A stretch of DNA of 64,000 nucleotides, taken from the NCBI RefSeq assembly GCF_900111885.1, contig NZ_FOKG01000005.1, positions 62,001-126,000 on the forward strand, in the 5' to 3' direction. Source of the DNA: Amycolatopsis marina. GTDB lineage: Bacteria; Actinomycetota; Actinomycetes; Mycobacteriales; Pseudonocardiaceae. Shown here piece after piece: positions 62,656 through 64,000 of this stretch. The position numbers and the translations under genes were made by a program. How positions within the stretch are numbered: position 1 is the stretch's first letter; every line of letters begins with the position of its first letter. The notes under the pieces are model-generated. The model searched no databases, was not told where the DNA came from, and worked only from the letters and a program-made list of their open reading frames with translations.

Positions 62656-64000
62656 GCTCCAGCCTCCTTCAATTCCACGATGATGTCGCCGACTTCATTG
62701 ACCCGGGCGACGTCTCCGGGTACCAGTACTCCGGTGTAGCTGGGCGCCTCGATAACGGCAGGGCCGTTGATGACCTGTCCCGCGGCGAGCTCGGTGGCTC
62801 GGAACACCGGGCTGTTCGCGTGGGTGACTCCACCGGTCACCAGTGTCCGCCGGGTGCGCGGCTCCGCCGGCGAGCGTTCCGGTACCGGCGCCGGACGCGC
62901 TGCCCGCTCACTGGTGGACACCGCTCGCACCCGCAACGCCGAGATCTGCACCGGGGCGGGGAGCTGGTATCCGAACTGCCTTCGGTGCGCGTCACCGAAC
63001 GCTTCGGTGAAGTGCTCGAAGCAGTCCTCAGTGCGACTCGGGTCCACGAGGGCAGGCAGCTCCCAACGCTGACCCAGATACATACCGTCCACAATGAACT
63101 CCGCATGCTCGGCAGCCTCTTCGCCGAGCTTCTTGCGCAGCCGCACCGCGGTGTCCCGCATCTGCGCGAAGGAGTCCTGGACCAATTCGGGGGTAGCGAT
63201 CTTCATTACCGGAATAACCTCCTCCTCGAATCCTGCGCCCTCCAACATGCCGAACGCCGAGAAGACACCGGCCAGGGCGGGGAAGACCACCGTCGGCATC
63301 TCCAGCACGCGGGCGACCTGGCTCGCGGCGAACGGACCCGCAGCGCCGTAGGCGAGCAGACCGAACTCGCGGGGGTCGACCCCGCGGTAGACGGTGAGCT
63401 GACGGACGGCCTCGGCCATGCTGTTGATCGCGATCTCGGCGATGGCGTTCGCGACCGTTGTCGCGTCCATCCCGATCTGCTCACCGAGGTTGGCCAGCGC
63501 CTGTTCGGCGGCAGCGAAATCGGGGGTGATCTCGCCACCAAGCGAGGTGTCCGCGGCCAACCAGCCCAGCACCAGTAGCGCGTCGGTCACCGCGGGCCGG
63601 GTACCACCCTTGCCATAACAGGCAGGGCCGGGTGTGCTGCCCGCACTTTCCGGACCGACGCGGAGACCACCCGCGGCATCCACGGACGCGAGGCTGCCAC
63701 CGCCCGCGCCGATGCTGTGAATCTCCAGCACCGGCATGCTCACGATCAGGTCGTGCTCGAGTTCCAGCTCCCTTTTGGTCGAAGCCCGTCCGTCGGTGAC
63801 GACCGCGACGTCGGTACTGGTGCCACCCATGTCGAAGCCGACCAGGTTGGGCATGTCCAGCAGTCGCGAGTAGGTCTGCACGCCCATGACACCGCCGACG
63901 GGACCGCTGTTGAGCGTGGTCACCGGCTTGACCCCGACCTCGGTCGGGGCACTCAGCCCGCCGTCGTTGGTCATGAACATCAGCGGAGCCTGGTATCCGG
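62652..64000 (-). CDS. hyuA: HyuA-type ATPase subunit, 5' end beyond window
   Basis: C-terminal ~449 residues of the ATP-binding HyuA partner; the reading frame stays open to the right window edge, so the N-terminus is missing. It shows GGVMGVQTYSRLLDMPNLVGFDMGGTSTDVAVV (phosphate-binding loop of the ASKHA-type ATPase), LEIHSIGAGGGSLASVDAAGGLRVGPESAGSTPGPACYGKGGTRPAVTDALLVLGWL and a C-terminal beta-rich domain. ATP hydrolysis powers ring opening or carboxylation carried out with HyuB. An internal ATG at 63980 is not the true start because residues upstream (GYQAPLM) are in frame. It overlaps hyuB by 4 nt. Confidence 0.93.
   Translation of the reverse strand, partial: GYQAPLMFMTNDGGLSAPTEVGVKPVTTLNSGPVGGVMGVQTYSRLLDMPNLVGFDMGGTSTDVAVVTDGRASTKRELELEHDLIVSMPVLEIHSIGAGGGSLASVDAAGGLRVGPESAGSTPGPACYGKGGTRPAVTDALLVLGWLAADTSLGGEITPDFAAAEQALANLGEQIGMDATTVANAIAEIAINSMAEAVRQLTVYRGVDPREFGLLAYGAAGPFAASQVARVLEMPTVVFPALAGVFSAFGMLEGAGFEEEVIPVMKIATPELVQDSFAQMRDTAVRLRKKLGEEAAEHAEFIVDGMYLGQRWELPALVDPSRTEDCFEHFTEAFGDAHRRQFGYQLPAPVQISALRVRAVSTSERAARPAPVPERSPAEPRTRRTLVTGGVTHANSPVFRATELAAGQVINGPAVIEAPSYTGVLVPGDVARVNEVGDIIVELKEAGA

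Overview
The window is GC-rich (roughly 70 percent by eye) actinobacterial chromosome with many GTG and TTG starts and tight gene overlaps. Gene content and order (gltX, fumarylacetoacetase-family gene, leuB, serA, ilvC-ilvN-ilvB, PH-domain antigen-6 homologue, DoxX, LppZ-like lipoprotein, gatB-gatA-gatC, ACT protein, ligA, MetE-like protein, mnmA, cysteine desulfurase) follow the Mycobacterium tuberculosis Rv2992c-Rv3025c block as I remember it. A DUF397 gene and short palindromic repeats suggest a Pseudonocardiales relative (Amycolatopsis, Saccharomonospora or Prauserella type). The order assignment is inference, not a search result.

Region 1 (1-30 kb) is mostly core metabolism. The minus strand carries glutamyl-tRNA synthetase, citramalate synthase (cimA), leuB, serA and the ilvBNC operon; ilvD is on the plus strand. 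Together they cover most of the isoleucine, valine and leucine pathways plus serine entry. Two of these units have transcription-attenuation leaders. cimA has a 14-residue leader peptide with three consecutive Ile codons, and ilvB has a 15-residue leader with Leu-Val-Leu. In both, a -10 box ends exactly 7 nt before the leader start codon, so both leader mRNAs look leaderless. A third structured leader, with a MLLLPQ mini-ORF and nested inverted repeats, lies before ilvD.

Region 2 (30-46 kb) continues the conserved block: GNAT, ligA, MetE-like protein, aromatic amino acid decarboxylase-like gene, metallo-beta-lactamase-fold protein, acyl-CoA ligase, mnmA with its cysteine desulfurase, an MFS exporter, oligoribonuclease, tRNA-His, a lipid-anchored L,D-transpeptidase and tRNA-Lys. 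A decayed GNAT gene sits beside mnmA.

Region 3 (46.4 kb to the end) looks accessory. A TRAP-type carboxylate importer (dctPQM) with a TetR gene is followed by a regulator with two TetR domains. A six-gene plus-strand operon (cupin, CoA-transferase, LLM flavin oxidoreductase, enoyl-CoA hydratase, AMP ligase, acyl-CoA dehydrogenase) then converges on a five-gene minus-strand operon (HyuA, HyuB, zinc-ribbon protein, AMP ligase, small ferredoxin-like-fold protein). The logic is import, ATP-dependent carboxylation or hydrolysis, CoA activation and beta-oxidation of an unidentified organic acid or ketone. I cannot name the substrate.

Two repeat families are visible. Seven copies of a perfect palindrome with the 20-bp core GCACTTTCCCGGGAAAGTGC lie in three intergenic clusters, and a 19-bp tandem direct repeat lies near 29.4 kb. 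Other points of interest are a voltage-sensor-like protein with no recognisable pore, and a low-GC gene for a protein ending in a strongly amphipathic Trp-rich helix.
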